54,886 nucleotides of DNA from Sphingomonas sp. (GTDB taxonomy: Bacteria; Pseudomonadota; Alphaproteobacteria; Sphingomonadales; Sphingomonadaceae). Both the position numbers and the translations under genes were made by a program. The notes under the pieces were generated by a model, which saw only the letters and a program-made list of their open reading frames with translations, made no database searches and was not told the origin of the DNA. The DNA lies in NCBI GenBank assembly GCA_017418975.1, contig JAFOMG010000025.1, forward strand, positions 1 through 54,886, read 5' to 3'. This document shows, piece after piece, positions 1 to 9,128 of the stretch (its first letter is position 1; the number at the start of each line of letters is the position of its first letter).

Positions 1-318
1 CGGCAGCAGCGTCTCGTCATGCTGCAGATCCCCGTCGATCACCGCCACGAACGGCGCCGCCGTCGCGCACATCCCCTCGATACAGGCCGAGGACAGGCCC
101 CGCCGCCCGATCCGCTGGATCACCCGCACCCGCGGATCCCGACGCCCCAGCGCACGCGCCGCATCCGCCGTCCCGTCCGGACTGTCGTCGTCGACGAATA
201 CCGCTTCCCAGTTCCGGCCCTTCAGCGCCGCATCCAGCTTCTCGATCAGCAACGGCACGTTCGCGCGCTCGTTGAACGTCGGGATCACCACCGCGAGCTC
301 GAGCTGGTCGGGGATCAC
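1..318 (-). CDS. Polyprenol-phosphate glycosyltransferase, GT2 family (3'-truncated by window edge)
   Basis: Only the first 106 codons are in the window. The protein begins with a GT-A Rossmann strand and nucleotide-binding motif (AVVIPTFNE), followed by the metal-binding region VDDDSPDGTAD and a second acidic motif VIDGDLQHD. This order is typical of DPM1-type dolichol/polyprenol-phosphate mannosyl or glucosyl transferases, which load a sugar from a nucleotide donor onto a lipid carrier at the cytoplasmic membrane. The GTG start overlaps the leuB stop by four bases (GTGA), so translation is probably coupled. Sugar specificity and any C-terminal membrane segments cannot be judged. Confidence 0.85.
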   Translation of the reverse strand, partial: MIPDQLELAVVIPTFNERANVPLLIEKLDAALKGRNWEAVFVDDDSPDGTADAARALGRRDPRVRVIQRIGRRGLSSACIEGMCATAAPFVAVIDGDLQHDETLLP

Positions 319-1367
319 GCGAGTTCCTTGAGCACCGCGTCGCCCATCGCGGTGGTCGACAGCGATCCGCCGAGATCGGCCGTCCGCGCACCGCCGGCCA
401 GCGCCGCCGCGACGGCGGCCTCCACCTTCAGCGCCGCTTCCTCATTGCCGAGCGAATGGCGCAGCAGCATCGCCGCCGACAGGATCGCCGCGCAGGGATT
501 CGCCTTGCCGGTGCCCGCAATGTCCGGTGCCGAGCCGTGGATCGGCTCGTACATGCCGTTGTCGCCGCTCCAGGCCCGCAGCGAAGCCGAGGGCAACATG
601 CCGATCGAGCCGGCGCACATGCTCGCCTGGTCGGACAGAATGTCGCCGAAGAGATTGCCGGTGACGATCACGTCGAACGCCGCCGGCGCGCGCACCAGCT
701 GCATCGCGGCATTGTCGACATACATGTGCGTGAGCTGGACCTCGGGATATTCGGTCGCCAGCTCGTTCACGACGTCGCGCCAGAGCTGCGACGTCTCGAG
801 CACGTTCGCCTTGTCGACCGAGCAGAGCTTCTTCTTGCGGCGCCTGGCCATCTCGAAGCCGACCCGGGCGATGCGCTCCACCTCGACTTCGTTGTAGCTC
901 ATGATGTCGAAGCCCTGGCGCAGGCCCTCGGCGGTGTGCCGCCGGCCCTTCTCGCCGAAATAGACGTCGCCCACCAGCTCGCGGACGATGACCAGGTCGA
1001 GCCCAGCCACCACATCGGGCTTGAGCGGCGAGGCATCGGCCAGCGCCGGGAACAGCGTTGCCGGGCGGATGTTGGCGAAGAGCTGCAGCTCGCGACGCAG
1101 GCCGAGCAGCGCCGCCTCGGGGCGCAGCCGCCGCTCCAGCGCCTCGAAGCGCGGATCGCCGATCGCGCCGAACAGCACGGCATCGGCCTTCTTGGCGAGG
1201 TCGAGCGTCTCCTGCGGCAGCGGGCGCTCCGTCACCAGATAGGCCGCGCCGCCGACCGGCGCCTCCTCGAAGTCCAGGCCCAGCGCCAGCGCCTCCAGAA
1301 CCCGGCGCGCCTCGCGCGTAACTTCCGGCCCGATCCCGTCACCGGGCAGAACAGCTATCAGTGGCAA
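315..1367 (-). CDS. leuB: 3-isopropylmalate dehydrogenase
   Basis: LeuB catalyses NAD-dependent oxidation and decarboxylation of 3-isopropylmalate, the third committed step of leucine biosynthesis. The 350-residue length is normal for the family. Visible motifs are the N-terminal LPGDGIGPEV, the substrate Arg region (LGLRRELQLFANIRPA), the catalytic Lys context SVDKANVLETSQLWR, and the metal/NAD region GNLFGDILSDQAS followed by EPIHGSAPDIAG. The start codon is TTG at 1365-1367, with GGGGAG a few bases upstream and no better ATG in frame. The stop overlaps the glycosyltransferase start, so the two form one transcription unit. Confidence 0.96.
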   Translation of the reverse strand: MPLIAVLPGDGIGPEVTREARRVLEALALGLDFEEAPVGGAAYLVTERPLPQETLDLAKKADAVLFGAIGDPRFEALERRLRPEAALLGLRRELQLFANIRPATLFPALADASPLKPDVVAGLDLVIVRELVGDVYFGEKGRRHTAEGLRQGFDIMSYNEVEVERIARVGFEMARRRKKKLCSVDKANVLETSQLWRDVVNELATEYPEVQLTHMYVDNAAMQLVRAPAAFDVIVTGNLFGDILSDQASMCAGSIGMLPSASLRAWSGDNGMYEPIHGSAPDIAGTGKANPCAAILSAAMLLRHSLGNEEAALKVEAAVAAALAGGARTADLGGSLSTTAMGDAVLKELA

Positions 1368-1415
1368 TTCATGCTCCCCACGTCGTCGTCGCCTGCTTTG
1401 CCGCCCTTGTGGCCG

Positions 1416-2147
1416 TCACGCAACAGCGCGCTTCAGCCGATCGACCAGCCGGGCCCGCGCCGCGAGCAGTTCGGCGCCCTTTCCGATCAGCAGGTCCCGT
1501 TCCAGGAAATGGCCGGTGAGCCTGAAGCCGTCCAGAATATCGCCCCATCCGGCCTCCCCGCCCTCGACCAGGAAGCGCGGCAGCCGCAGCAGCCGGTCCT
1601 CATAGCCTTCCGCCCCGATCCGGCTCACCGCGATGCCGCTCCTGGGGCTGACATAGGCGAGCTCGTCGTTGCGGCCGGTGGCGGCGCAATGCTCGAGGTC
1701 GAGTCCGAAGCCGAGTTCGGCGAGCAGCAGCAGCTCGTAGCGGACCATCGCCACCGCCCAGCCCCGCGCCGCCGGCGCCGCCTCGATCGCGGCGAGCACG
1801 CCGTCGAGCGCGCCGTAGAGCCGCGGATAGGGCAGGCCTTCGGGCAGCGCGAAGGCGGAAAGCGCGGTCGCCCATTGGAAGGCGGCGGCGGGCAACGCTT
1901 CCGAGAACATCGCCGCGCGGCTGTGGAGCAGCTCCACCGTCAACCCGGCCAGCGCATCCTCGGTCCGCGAGCGCCATTCGCCCTGCACCAGGTTCGCCGG
2001 CTGGAGCACCGGCCGCAGCGCCCGCCCATGCCCGCCGCGGACATAGCCGGGCTGCACGCCCTCCTGCTCGGTGAACGCCCGCACGATCGCGCCATGCTCG
2101 CCATGCGCGCGAACGGAGAGGATGATGGCTTCGGCGCGCAGGTGCAT
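1416..2147 (-). CDS. recO: DNA repair protein RecO
   Basis: RecO anneals SSB-coated single strands and, with RecR, loads RecA in the RecFOR recombination pathway. The protein opens with the OB-fold region typical of RecO (RAEAIILSVRAHGEHGAIVR, then VRGGHG) and continues into a helical C-terminal domain. It lacks a clear CxxC...CxxC zinc site, with only one Cys (EHCAATGRND) visible there, as in many alphaproteobacterial homologues. The start chosen is the ATG at 2147, giving 243 residues. The longer open frame upstream is Gly/Arg-rich, runs through a palindromic repeat and does not look coding. Confidence 0.9.
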   Translation of the reverse strand: MHLRAEAIILSVRAHGEHGAIVRAFTEQEGVQPGYVRGGHGRALRPVLQPANLVQGEWRSRTEDALAGLTVELLHSRAAMFSEALPAAAFQWATALSAFALPEGLPYPRLYGALDGVLAAIEAAPAARGWAVAMVRYELLLLAELGFGLDLEHCAATGRNDELAYVSPRSGIAVSRIGAEGYEDRLLRLPRFLVEGGEAGWGDILDGFRLTGHFLERDLLIGKGAELLAARARLVDRLKRAVA

Positions 2148-2166
2148 GGGGAGGCTATATAATCTG

Positions 2167-2188
2167 CCCCTCCCCTTCAGGGGAGGGG
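2167..2188. repeat. GC-rich palindrome, REP-like
   Basis: A perfect 10-bp stem (CCCCTCCCCT with AGGGGAGGGG) around TC, between the recO start and the end of the GNAT gene. Closely related palindromes occur at 46,221-46,245 and 53,287-53,308, so this is a dispersed intergenic element rather than a gene-specific terminator. Confidence 0.75.
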
Positions 2189-2203
2189 TTGGGGAGAGGG
2201 CGA

Positions 2204-3148
2204 TCAGACCCCCCGCCGCACCTTCTTCGCGAGCTTCTCCAGGCCCGCCCTGTTCACCAGCGCCTTCGCGCCCGCCACCGCCCGGTTGAAACCGCCGAGC
2301 GCCGCCATCGTCACCCGATTGGCCAGCGACGGACGCAGCAGGAACAGGTCGACGCACGCCACGCCGCCGGTGGCGAACTGGCGCTTGTGCTGGCCCTCGC
2401 CCTCGGTGAAGTCGAAGCGGGCGAATTTCTCCTCCTCGAACAGGTCGCGCATCGCCTCCAATTGGAGCACCGCGCCGGGCGAGAGGTCGTTGAACGCCGG
2501 ATCATGGCCGACATGGGCATAGATCACCACGCCCCCCTCGATCACCGGGCAATAGAGATAGGCAGCCGGCTCGCCCGCGATGTAGAGCAGCCAGGCGCGC
2601 ACCTGGTCCGCGGCGCCCTGTGCCAGCATCGTCGCGATGAACTCGGGGCTGTCGGGCAGGCCGGAGCCGAGCAGCCGCTCCTGATAGGTTCGCAGCGAGA
2701 TCCGCCGGGCGACGTCGTGGAACGCCTCCAGCTCGTCCGGCCCGCGAAAGGCGCGCACGTCGAGCTCGCCGCCGCTCTCCGCCGCGATCTTCCTGGCCTT
2801 GCGCTTGATGCCCTGGCGGGCATTGGACGAGAGCCCGTTCCACCAGGCATCGAAGCCTATCCCGAAATCGGCGAAATAGCGGGTATAGCGCTGCCGGACG
2901 AAGGGCAGCATGTCGCCCGACGCCTTGACCAGCGCCGGCACCAGATGCTCGGGCAGCGAGGTGACGACATAGCCATGCGCCTCGCGCGGCAAGGGAGCCA
3001 GCACCGGCAGCCGGTCGGCCCGCGCCGCATCGAGCGTCAGCGGAATGCGCACCAGATAGCGCTGGATCGCCATCAGCGTGCGCGCGCCGATCTCGAACTT
3101 GAGCTGGGTGGGCCTGGCCTGGGGCGCTTCGGCGGCGACCTCGCTCAT
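2204..3148 (-). CDS. GNAT/FemAB-like N-acetyltransferase family protein
   Basis: A 314-residue soluble protein resembling the BioF2/CelD-type acyltransferases (GNAT fold) often found with exopolysaccharide genes. Visible features are a conserved FGIGFDAWWNGLSSNARQGI stretch, an acetyl-CoA-type strand (RAWLLYIAGEPAAYLYC), the motif HDPAFNDLSPGAVLQLE, and a C-terminal FDFTEGEGQHKRQFA segment characteristic of this subgroup. The ATG at 3148 lies five bases after the stop of the polysaccharide deacetylase gene, so the two are probably cotranscribed. This suggests a role in modifying a cell-surface glycan. The substrate is unknown. Confidence 0.75.
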   Translation of the reverse strand: MSEVAAEAPQARPTQLKFEIGARTLMAIQRYLVRIPLTLDAARADRLPVLAPLPREAHGYVVTSLPEHLVPALVKASGDMLPFVRQRYTRYFADFGIGFDAWWNGLSSNARQGIKRKARKIAAESGGELDVRAFRGPDELEAFHDVARRISLRTYQERLLGSGLPDSPEFIATMLAQGAADQVRAWLLYIAGEPAAYLYCPVIEGGVVIYAHVGHDPAFNDLSPGAVLQLEAMRDLFEEEKFARFDFTEGEGQHKRQFATGGVACVDLFLLRPSLANRVTMAALGGFNRAVAGAKALVNRAGLEKLAKKVRRGV

Positions 3149-3153
3149 CGCGT

Positions 3154-4110
3154 TCACGCGGCGCGCTCCTCGACCAGGTTCGACCAGAGCTGCTCGGCCT
3201 GGCGCCAGCGCGTGCGGAGCAGGCTCGGCCCGAGCGGCGCATCTTCCTGCCCGAGCGCCATTCTCGGCCTGTCGGCGAAATGTTCGGTCACCAGAACCCC
3301 CCGGCGGCTGGCCAGCATGCGGCACAGCGCTTCGAAGCGACGTACGTGCACGGCGTTAGGCCGCGTCCCGGCGCGATTTGCAAGCTCGAAGCCATGGCTG
3401 ACGATCGTCACCGCCGCATGGCTGCGGACCACGGCATGGTCGAGCGCGGCGCGCATCTCGCCCGCCGACAGCGCGCAGATCTGGAAATGGCGCAGATGCC
3501 CGGCGCGATCCTCGATCAGGGTCACCGGCACCTCGATGATCCCGCGATGCGCGATCGGGGCGATCTGGCGCGGCGCCAGATTGATCGCGCTCGGCCAGGG
3601 ATGCTCGGAGCCGTTGTGGCTGGAATCATATTCGAAGCCGAGCTGGGCCAGCGCCCCCAGCGTATCGTCGCTCGCCGAATAGCTGCCCGAGCGGAACGCG
3701 ACCGGTTCGGCGGCGCCGCAGGCGACCAGCATGTCCGATGCGCCCGCAATCAGTTCCACCTGCTCGTCAAAGCTGTAGTCGATCAGCTCGAAGGCGCCAT
3801 GAGTCGTGCCCCCGTCGCCCGCATGCGCGCCGGTCCAGTTGGGATGGAGGTGCAGCTGCACTTCCTGCCCGGCTGCCAGGATCGCGCCGACCACGCGCCG
3901 GATCGGGTCGAGGCCATAGACCAGCGCCGGCATCGGATCGACGAAGAAACAGGCCTTGAGACCGTGCCGGGCAAGCTGCGCCAGCTGCCAGGCGACGCCC
4001 ACATTGGCGGGCTCCAGCGAGCGCTGGACGATCGTGTCGACATCGAGACCGGCGACATGGTGCCGCCACATGATCTCGGTGTCGATCGTGATGAAGACCC
4101 GGGTAGCCAT
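3154..4110 (-). CDS. Polysaccharide deacetylase family protein (WalW-like)
   Basis: A 318-residue NodB-fold protein. The catalytic Asp and neighbouring acid are in ITIDTEIMW, and the metal-binding histidines are in EVQLHLHPNWTG (HxHP, as in WalW-type deacetylases). RSGSYSASDDTLGAL is the NodB motif 3 arginine region, and a late His is in IVSHGFEL. No signal peptide is visible, so it would act in the cytoplasm or on a lipid-linked precursor at the inner face. The tight spacing to the downstream acyltransferase argues for a shared role in acyl editing of a surface polysaccharide. The pathway assignment is inference. Confidence 0.82.
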   Translation of the reverse strand: MATRVFITIDTEIMWRHHVAGLDVDTIVQRSLEPANVGVAWQLAQLARHGLKACFFVDPMPALVYGLDPIRRVVGAILAAGQEVQLHLHPNWTGAHAGDGGTTHGAFELIDYSFDEQVELIAGASDMLVACGAAEPVAFRSGSYSASDDTLGALAQLGFEYDSSHNGSEHPWPSAINLAPRQIAPIAHRGIIEVPVTLIEDRAGHLRHFQICALSAGEMRAALDHAVVRSHAAVTIVSHGFELANRAGTRPNAVHVRRFEALCRMLASRRGVLVTEHFADRPRMALGQEDAPLGPSLLRTRWRQAEQLWSNLVEERAA

Positions 4111-4162
4111 GGCGCCCGATTATCGCACGGGCGTGAAGAAATGCCGAATGCCCGGCCGGGGA

Positions 4163-6961
4163 TCAGGGCGTGATCCCGTACCGGGCATAATCCTCGTCGA
4201 TCTGGGGAAAGAGCAGCTGAGCCTCGGCCAGGGCGGCATCCCCCGCCTTGGCATCGCCGGTCCGCCGCAGGATCAGGCCACGCAGGAACAGGCTGCCCGC
4301 CGCCGCCGGCCGCTGCTCGAGCGCCGCGTTGATATCGGCCAGCGCCTCCTCGAAGCGGCGCATCCGGAAATAGATCAGGGCCCGGCTGTCGAGCGCCGCC
4401 GCCGCCGTGCCGCCGGATCCCAGCTCGATCGCGCGCGTGCAGTCCTTCAGCGCGGTATCGAGCTGGACGTCCAGCGTGCCCTTGATCCAGCAGCGCCCGT
4501 TGAGGAAGCCAGCATTGCCCGGACGCTTCGCGATCGCCGCGTCATAGGCCGCCAGCGCTCCCGCGGCGTCGCGGGCATGGCCCAGCGCCGCCCCCTTGGC
4601 CACCAGCAGGTCCGGCTGGTTCTCGCCTTGCTCGTCGATCCTGGGCTGGAGCAGGGCCAGCGCCTCGTCCAGCCGGTCCAGCTTGGCGAGCTCGCTCGCC
4701 AGCGCATAGAGCGTGCCCGTATTGCCCGGATCGAGCTCCCGGGCTGCGCCCAGATCGGCGAGCGACTCCGCCTTGTGCCCCAGCGCCCGGTGCAGCGCGG
4801 CGCGTTCGCGATAGGTCGCGGCCGTGGCCTGCATGCCGATCGCCTTGTCGAGATCGGCCAGCGCCTTCTGACGCTCGAAGATCCTGGTCAGGAAGCGCGC
4901 GCGGGCGAGGTAGCGCGAAACCTCCTCGGGCTTCTCGGCGATATGGGCGGCATAGCGCGCGAGCACCTTGTCGTATTTGCCGGCACGCTTGGCGGCCTCC
5001 ACGCCGCGCCATGGGCCAGGTGCGCCCGGCAGCGTCCGCACGCGCAGCACCCGGTTGTTGAGCTCGGCAAGCTTCGCGCGCGCCGCGGGAATCTCCGCCG
5101 GCGCGATCTCGGCTCCGGTCTGCTCGTCCTCGGTATCGATCGAAAGCAGGCCGCCGGCCAGCGTCGCCCGGCGCACGACCCGCTTGCCCCCCGGCAAGGC
5201 GGCATCGAGCGCGGCATCGCCGTCCAGCACATAGCCGCCCATTTCCGGCAGGCGGACCCGCAGCGTGGTCGAGCTGCGCGCCGGGTTGCCCGTGGCGATC
5301 GGAATGTCCTTCCAGGCCGCGCGCGTGCGATCGGGAATCGGATAGGCGATCGGCGACGCCGCATCGAGCCGGAAACGCCCGTCCTGATAGCGCCAGCTCC
5401 AATTCAGAATGCCGGACAATGCGATCGTCGCCGTACCGTTCGCCTCGTCGAAGCGCACTTCGCTGCCGGTGAGCACCAGATCCCGTCCGAATGCCGGCGG
5501 CGCGAGTTTGCGGAACTGGTCCCGCAGGCTCTCCTGGCTGCGGACACCCACCAATGCCTTCAGCGTGCCCGCGGCGGCGCCGCGCATCGTCAACTTCGCC
5601 TCGAACGGCGCCGGAACATCGATGCCACCGGTCAGGTCGACGTCGAGCGCACTGGCCATGGTCGCCCGCACCGGCGCACGCGCCGGCACCTGCAGCAATC
5701 CCGCCCCCTCGGCGCGCAACGGCAGCACCCAGTCGAAGGGCAGCACGTCGCCTATGTCCTCCAGATGCGTGCCCGTGCTCGTCCCGTCGAGCCACAGCAG
5801 CTGGCCGCCCACCTTGGCGAGCACGAAGACATGATTGAAGGCGGCGGGCGATGCGAGCCGTTCAGCGACCAGGTCGCCATTGTCCAGATTCGCCATCGCC
5901 GGTTCCGCTTCGATCCCCAGCTCGTGGAGGATGGCGAGCAGCAGCAGCGTCTTCGCCTTGCAATCCCCATATTTGGTCGCCCAGGTCTCGGCGGGCGCCT
6001 GCGGCACGAGATTGCCATTGGCCATGCCGCGGAACAGATAGCGCACCTTGCCCTGCACCAGGGCGAGCGCCGCCGCCGTGCGCTTGCGCGGGTCCTTCTC
6101 CGCCGCGGCGATCTTCGCCACTTCCGCGGCCAGCCCGCTGCCGGGGGCGATCAGCCCGTCGACGCGATAGAGCGGCGCCATCGCCCTGGAGACGGATTGC
6201 CAGTCGGCAAAGGTCGTGGCCTCCGCGATCGGCGGCCTTGCGAACCGCCCCGGCATGCGCTCCGGCATCTCCGGCTGCCGGGCGACCGGCAGCTTGAACA
6301 CCAGCTCGTGCCACCCGCCCGCGTCGCGCACCTGCGGCGCGGCCCCCACCGGATAGGTTTTCCACTTCACTGCCTGGCCCGTCGGCCACAGCAGCCGCGC
6401 CCGCGCGAAACCGACCTTGATGGGCTCGGCGACGACCGGCCCCATGATCACCGCATTGCCGCCGAGCGCGGGATCCTTCATGGTGACCGAATAGCGCAGG
6501 TCGAGCACGTCGCCGACCTGCAGCCCTTCCACTGCCAGGGTGGCGGTGAGCTGGCCATCGAACTTCATCTCGTCGAGCCCCCGCTCGCGCCGCAACACCG
6601 TGAAGCTCTTGCCCTTCAGCGCGTCGATCCGCTTGCCGCCGCGCAGGATGTCGACGCCGTGCACGATCAGGTCGCCATGCGCCGGATGCCATTCGAGCTT
6701 GATGGTGCCCGCCTGCGAAACCGCCTGGATCGAAGCAAGGCGGGTAGCATGCTCGTAATAGGTCCAGCTCTGCCCGTCGGCGATGCGGGCCTGCACGTCG
6801 CCGATGACGAATGCCGGCGCATCATCGGTCAGGCCGGCGACGGCGGGTTCGGGCGCCAGCTGCACCCAATCGGGCACCGGCTGGTAGAGCGGCTTCTCGC
6901 CGGCATGCGCGACGCCGGACACGCCAAGGAACACGATCGACGCCAGTGCACCACGATACAT
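4163..6961 (-). CDS. Secreted DUF3857, transglutaminase-like and TPR protein
   Basis: A 932-residue exported protein. It has a signal peptide (LASIVFLGVSGVAHA), a DUF3857 beta-rich domain (about 50-250) and a transglutaminase-like papain fold. The likely catalytic residues are Cys in KYGDCKAKT, His in AAFNHVFVLA and Asp in LLWLDGT. A C-terminal array of TPR-like helices runs from about residue 650 (for example EVSRYLARARFLTR and LADLDKAIGMQ). This architecture is common and usually multi-copy in sphingomonads. The substrate is not known; a periplasmic peptidase or crosslinking role is possible. It appears monocistronic, with its own start 98 bases upstream of the uvrC stop. Confidence 0.88.
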   Translation of the reverse strand: MYRGALASIVFLGVSGVAHAGEKPLYQPVPDWVQLAPEPAVAGLTDDAPAFVIGDVQARIADGQSWTYYEHATRLASIQAVSQAGTIKLEWHPAHGDLIVHGVDILRGGKRIDALKGKSFTVLRRERGLDEMKFDGQLTATLAVEGLQVGDVLDLRYSVTMKDPALGGNAVIMGPVVAEPIKVGFARARLLWPTGQAVKWKTYPVGAAPQVRDAGGWHELVFKLPVARQPEMPERMPGRFARPPIAEATTFADWQSVSRAMAPLYRVDGLIAPGSGLAAEVAKIAAAEKDPRKRTAAALALVQGKVRYLFRGMANGNLVPQAPAETWATKYGDCKAKTLLLLAILHELGIEAEPAMANLDNGDLVAERLASPAAFNHVFVLAKVGGQLLWLDGTSTGTHLEDIGDVLPFDWVLPLRAEGAGLLQVPARAPVRATMASALDVDLTGGIDVPAPFEAKLTMRGAAAGTLKALVGVRSQESLRDQFRKLAPPAFGRDLVLTGSEVRFDEANGTATIALSGILNWSWRYQDGRFRLDAASPIAYPIPDRTRAAWKDIPIATGNPARSSTTLRVRLPEMGGYVLDGDAALDAALPGGKRVVRRATLAGGLLSIDTEDEQTGAEIAPAEIPAARAKLAELNNRVLRVRTLPGAPGPWRGVEAAKRAGKYDKVLARYAAHIAEKPEEVSRYLARARFLTRIFERQKALADLDKAIGMQATAATYRERAALHRALGHKAESLADLGAARELDPGNTGTLYALASELAKLDRLDEALALLQPRIDEQGENQPDLLVAKGAALGHARDAAGALAAYDAAIAKRPGNAGFLNGRCWIKGTLDVQLDTALKDCTRAIELGSGGTAAAALDSRALIYFRMRRFEEALADINAALEQRPAAAGSLFLRGLILRRTGDAKAGDAALAEAQLLFPQIDEDYARYGITP

Positions 6962-7059
6962 GAGAATCCCCCCGATTTCGCTGCCGTATCTAGCGCCTCG
7001 CCATGCCGCGACAAGCCGATCGGCGATGAGATTTCGCGCGGAATCCGTGCAGAAAATAT

Positions 7060-8982
7060 TTATCGCATATGAAAATAGTCGTAGATCTGCTGCGCGACGC
7101 CGGCACTCACGCCCGGCGCCTTCTGCAGATCCTCCAGGCTCGCGGCGCGCACTGCCCGCGCCGTGCCGAAATGCATCAGCAGCGCCTTCTTGCGCGCCGG
7201 CCCGATTCCCGGGACCTCGTCGAGCGGGCTCGCCCCGATCGCCTTGGCCCGTTTCTGCCGGTGGGCGCCGATCGCGAAGCGATGGACCTCGTCACGCAGC
7301 CGCTGGAGATAGAAGAGCACCGGCGAATTGACCGGCAGCATCAGCTCGCGCCCGTCCATCAGGTGGAACACTTCGCGCCCCTCGCGCCCATGATGCGGTC
7401 CCTTGGCGACGCCGACCATGATGACGTCCTCGATGCCGAGATCCTCGAGCACCGCCCGGGCGGCATTCAGCTGCCCGCGCCCGCCATCGAGCAGCACCAG
7501 GTCGGGCCAGCTCCCGCCCTGCCGGTCGGGATCCTCCTCCACCGCGCGGGCGAAGCGCCGGCTCAGCACTTCGCGCATCATCCCGTAATCGTCGCCGGCG
7601 ATCGTCTCGGGCCGCTTGATGTTGAACTTGCGATACTGGTTCTTCTGGAAGCCTTCCGGCCCCGCCACCACCATCGCACCCAGCGCATTGGTGCCCTGGA
7701 TGTGCGAGTTGTCGTACACCTCGATCCGCTCGGGACTCTCGGGCAGCTCGAAGATGTCGGCGATCTCTGCAAGCAATTTCGCCTGGGTCGTGCCCTCGGC
7801 CAGCCGCCGGTCGAGCGCTTCCACTGCGTTGCGCGTCGCCTGTTCCAGCAGCCGCCGGCGCGGGCCGCGCTGCGGCACGCCCAGCGCCACCTTGTGCCCG
7901 GCCCGTTCCCGCAGCGCCTCGGCCAGCAGCGCCGCTTCCTCCAGGTCGCGATCGACGAAGATCGTCCGGGGCGGCGGCACTTCCTCGTAGAACTGCATCA
8001 GAAAGGCCGAGAGCACTTCGTCCTCGGACACGTCGTTGGTGTGCGCGGGAAAGAAGCTGCGATGCCCCCAATTCTGCCCGCCGCGGATGAAGAAGGCCTG
8101 GATCCCCATCACTCCGCCCTTGCAGGCCAGCGCGAAGATATCGGCATCGCCCACGCCCTCGGCGTTGATCGCCTGGCTGCCCTGGATGAAGGTGAGCGCC
8201 TTCAGCCGGTCGCGCAGGATCGCCGCCAGCTCGAAATCCAGGCTCTCCGCCGCCGCCTGCATCTGCGCGCCGAGCTTGGCCTGCACCTGGGTCTTCTTGC
8301 CCATCAGGAAGGCGCGCGCGTCGTCGACCAGCTCCTCATAGGCCTCGGGCGTGATGCGATCGACGCAGGGCGCCGAGCAGCGGCGAATCTGGTAGAGCAG
8401 GCACGGCCGGTCGCGCGTGTTGAAGAAGCCGTCGGTGCAGCTCCGAAGCAGGAACAGCTTCTGGAGTGCGTTGAGCGTCTTGCGCACCTGCCCCGCCCCA
8501 GCGAACGGCCCGAAATAATCGCCCTTCACCTTGCGCGCGCCACGGTGGAGCTGGATGCGCGGAAAGTCGTGGTCGCGCCGGAGCAGGATGAACGGGAACG
8601 ACTTGTCGTCGCGCAGCAGCACATTGTAGGGCGGGCGGAAGCGCTTGATCAGCTGGGCTTCCAGCAGCAGCGCCTCGGCCTCGTTGTTGGTGGTGACGAT
8701 CGTCATCGATCGCGTCTGCGCCACCATCCGCTGGAGCCGCTTCGAGAGCCGCATCACCTGGGTATAGTTGGTCACCCGGTTCTTCAGCGCCCGCGCCTTG
8801 CCCACATACAGCACGTCGCCGCGCGCATCCTGCATGCGATAGACGCCGGGCCGCGCCGGCAGCGTCTTCAGCACGTTGCGGATCGCCGCCACGCCGGCTT
8901 CCAGATCGGGGGCGTCGGCGCCGCGCACGGCGAAGGTGGCGGCCTCTTCGTTGAAGCGGTTGGGCGAGTTGGGATCGGACAT
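7060..8982 (-). CDS. uvrC: UvrABC excinuclease subunit C
   Basis: UvrC makes both incisions in nucleotide excision repair. The order of domains is complete: an N-terminal GIY-YIG nuclease (PGVYRMQDARGDVLYVGKA), a Cys-containing stretch (RPCLLYQIRRCSAPC), the UvrB-binding UVR motif, the RNase H-like 5' nuclease domain (IEVYDNSHIQGTNALGAMV and LVLLDGGRGQLNAA), and C-terminal helix-hairpin-helix repeats (DEVPGIGPARKKALL). The ATG at 8982 is preferred, giving 640 residues. An in-frame ATG 11 codons upstream exists but adds residues not typical of UvrC. It is divergent from the methyltransferase gene. Confidence 0.95.
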   Translation of the reverse strand: MSDPNSPNRFNEEAATFAVRGADAPDLEAGVAAIRNVLKTLPARPGVYRMQDARGDVLYVGKARALKNRVTNYTQVMRLSKRLQRMVAQTRSMTIVTTNNEAEALLLEAQLIKRFRPPYNVLLRDDKSFPFILLRRDHDFPRIQLHRGARKVKGDYFGPFAGAGQVRKTLNALQKLFLLRSCTDGFFNTRDRPCLLYQIRRCSAPCVDRITPEAYEELVDDARAFLMGKKTQVQAKLGAQMQAAAESLDFELAAILRDRLKALTFIQGSQAINAEGVGDADIFALACKGGVMGIQAFFIRGGQNWGHRSFFPAHTNDVSEDEVLSAFLMQFYEEVPPPRTIFVDRDLEEAALLAEALRERAGHKVALGVPQRGPRRRLLEQATRNAVEALDRRLAEGTTQAKLLAEIADIFELPESPERIEVYDNSHIQGTNALGAMVVAGPEGFQKNQYRKFNIKRPETIAGDDYGMMREVLSRRFARAVEEDPDRQGGSWPDLVLLDGGRGQLNAARAVLEDLGIEDVIMVGVAKGPHHGREGREVFHLMDGRELMLPVNSPVLFYLQRLRDEVHRFAIGAHRQKRAKAIGASPLDEVPGIGPARKKALLMHFGTARAVRAASLEDLQKAPGVSAGVAQQIYDYFHMR

Positions 8983-9128
8983 CGTCGCACCGGATTTAAG
9001 GGGTGCGACCGGCAACCGCCACTCCCCTTGTCGTCATCCCGGCGAAAGGCGCGATGGCCGCGAAGGCGCGCCTTGAACCGTCATGAGGATATGCGATGCT
9101 CCACCCACATATTTAGGAGAGTCGTTCC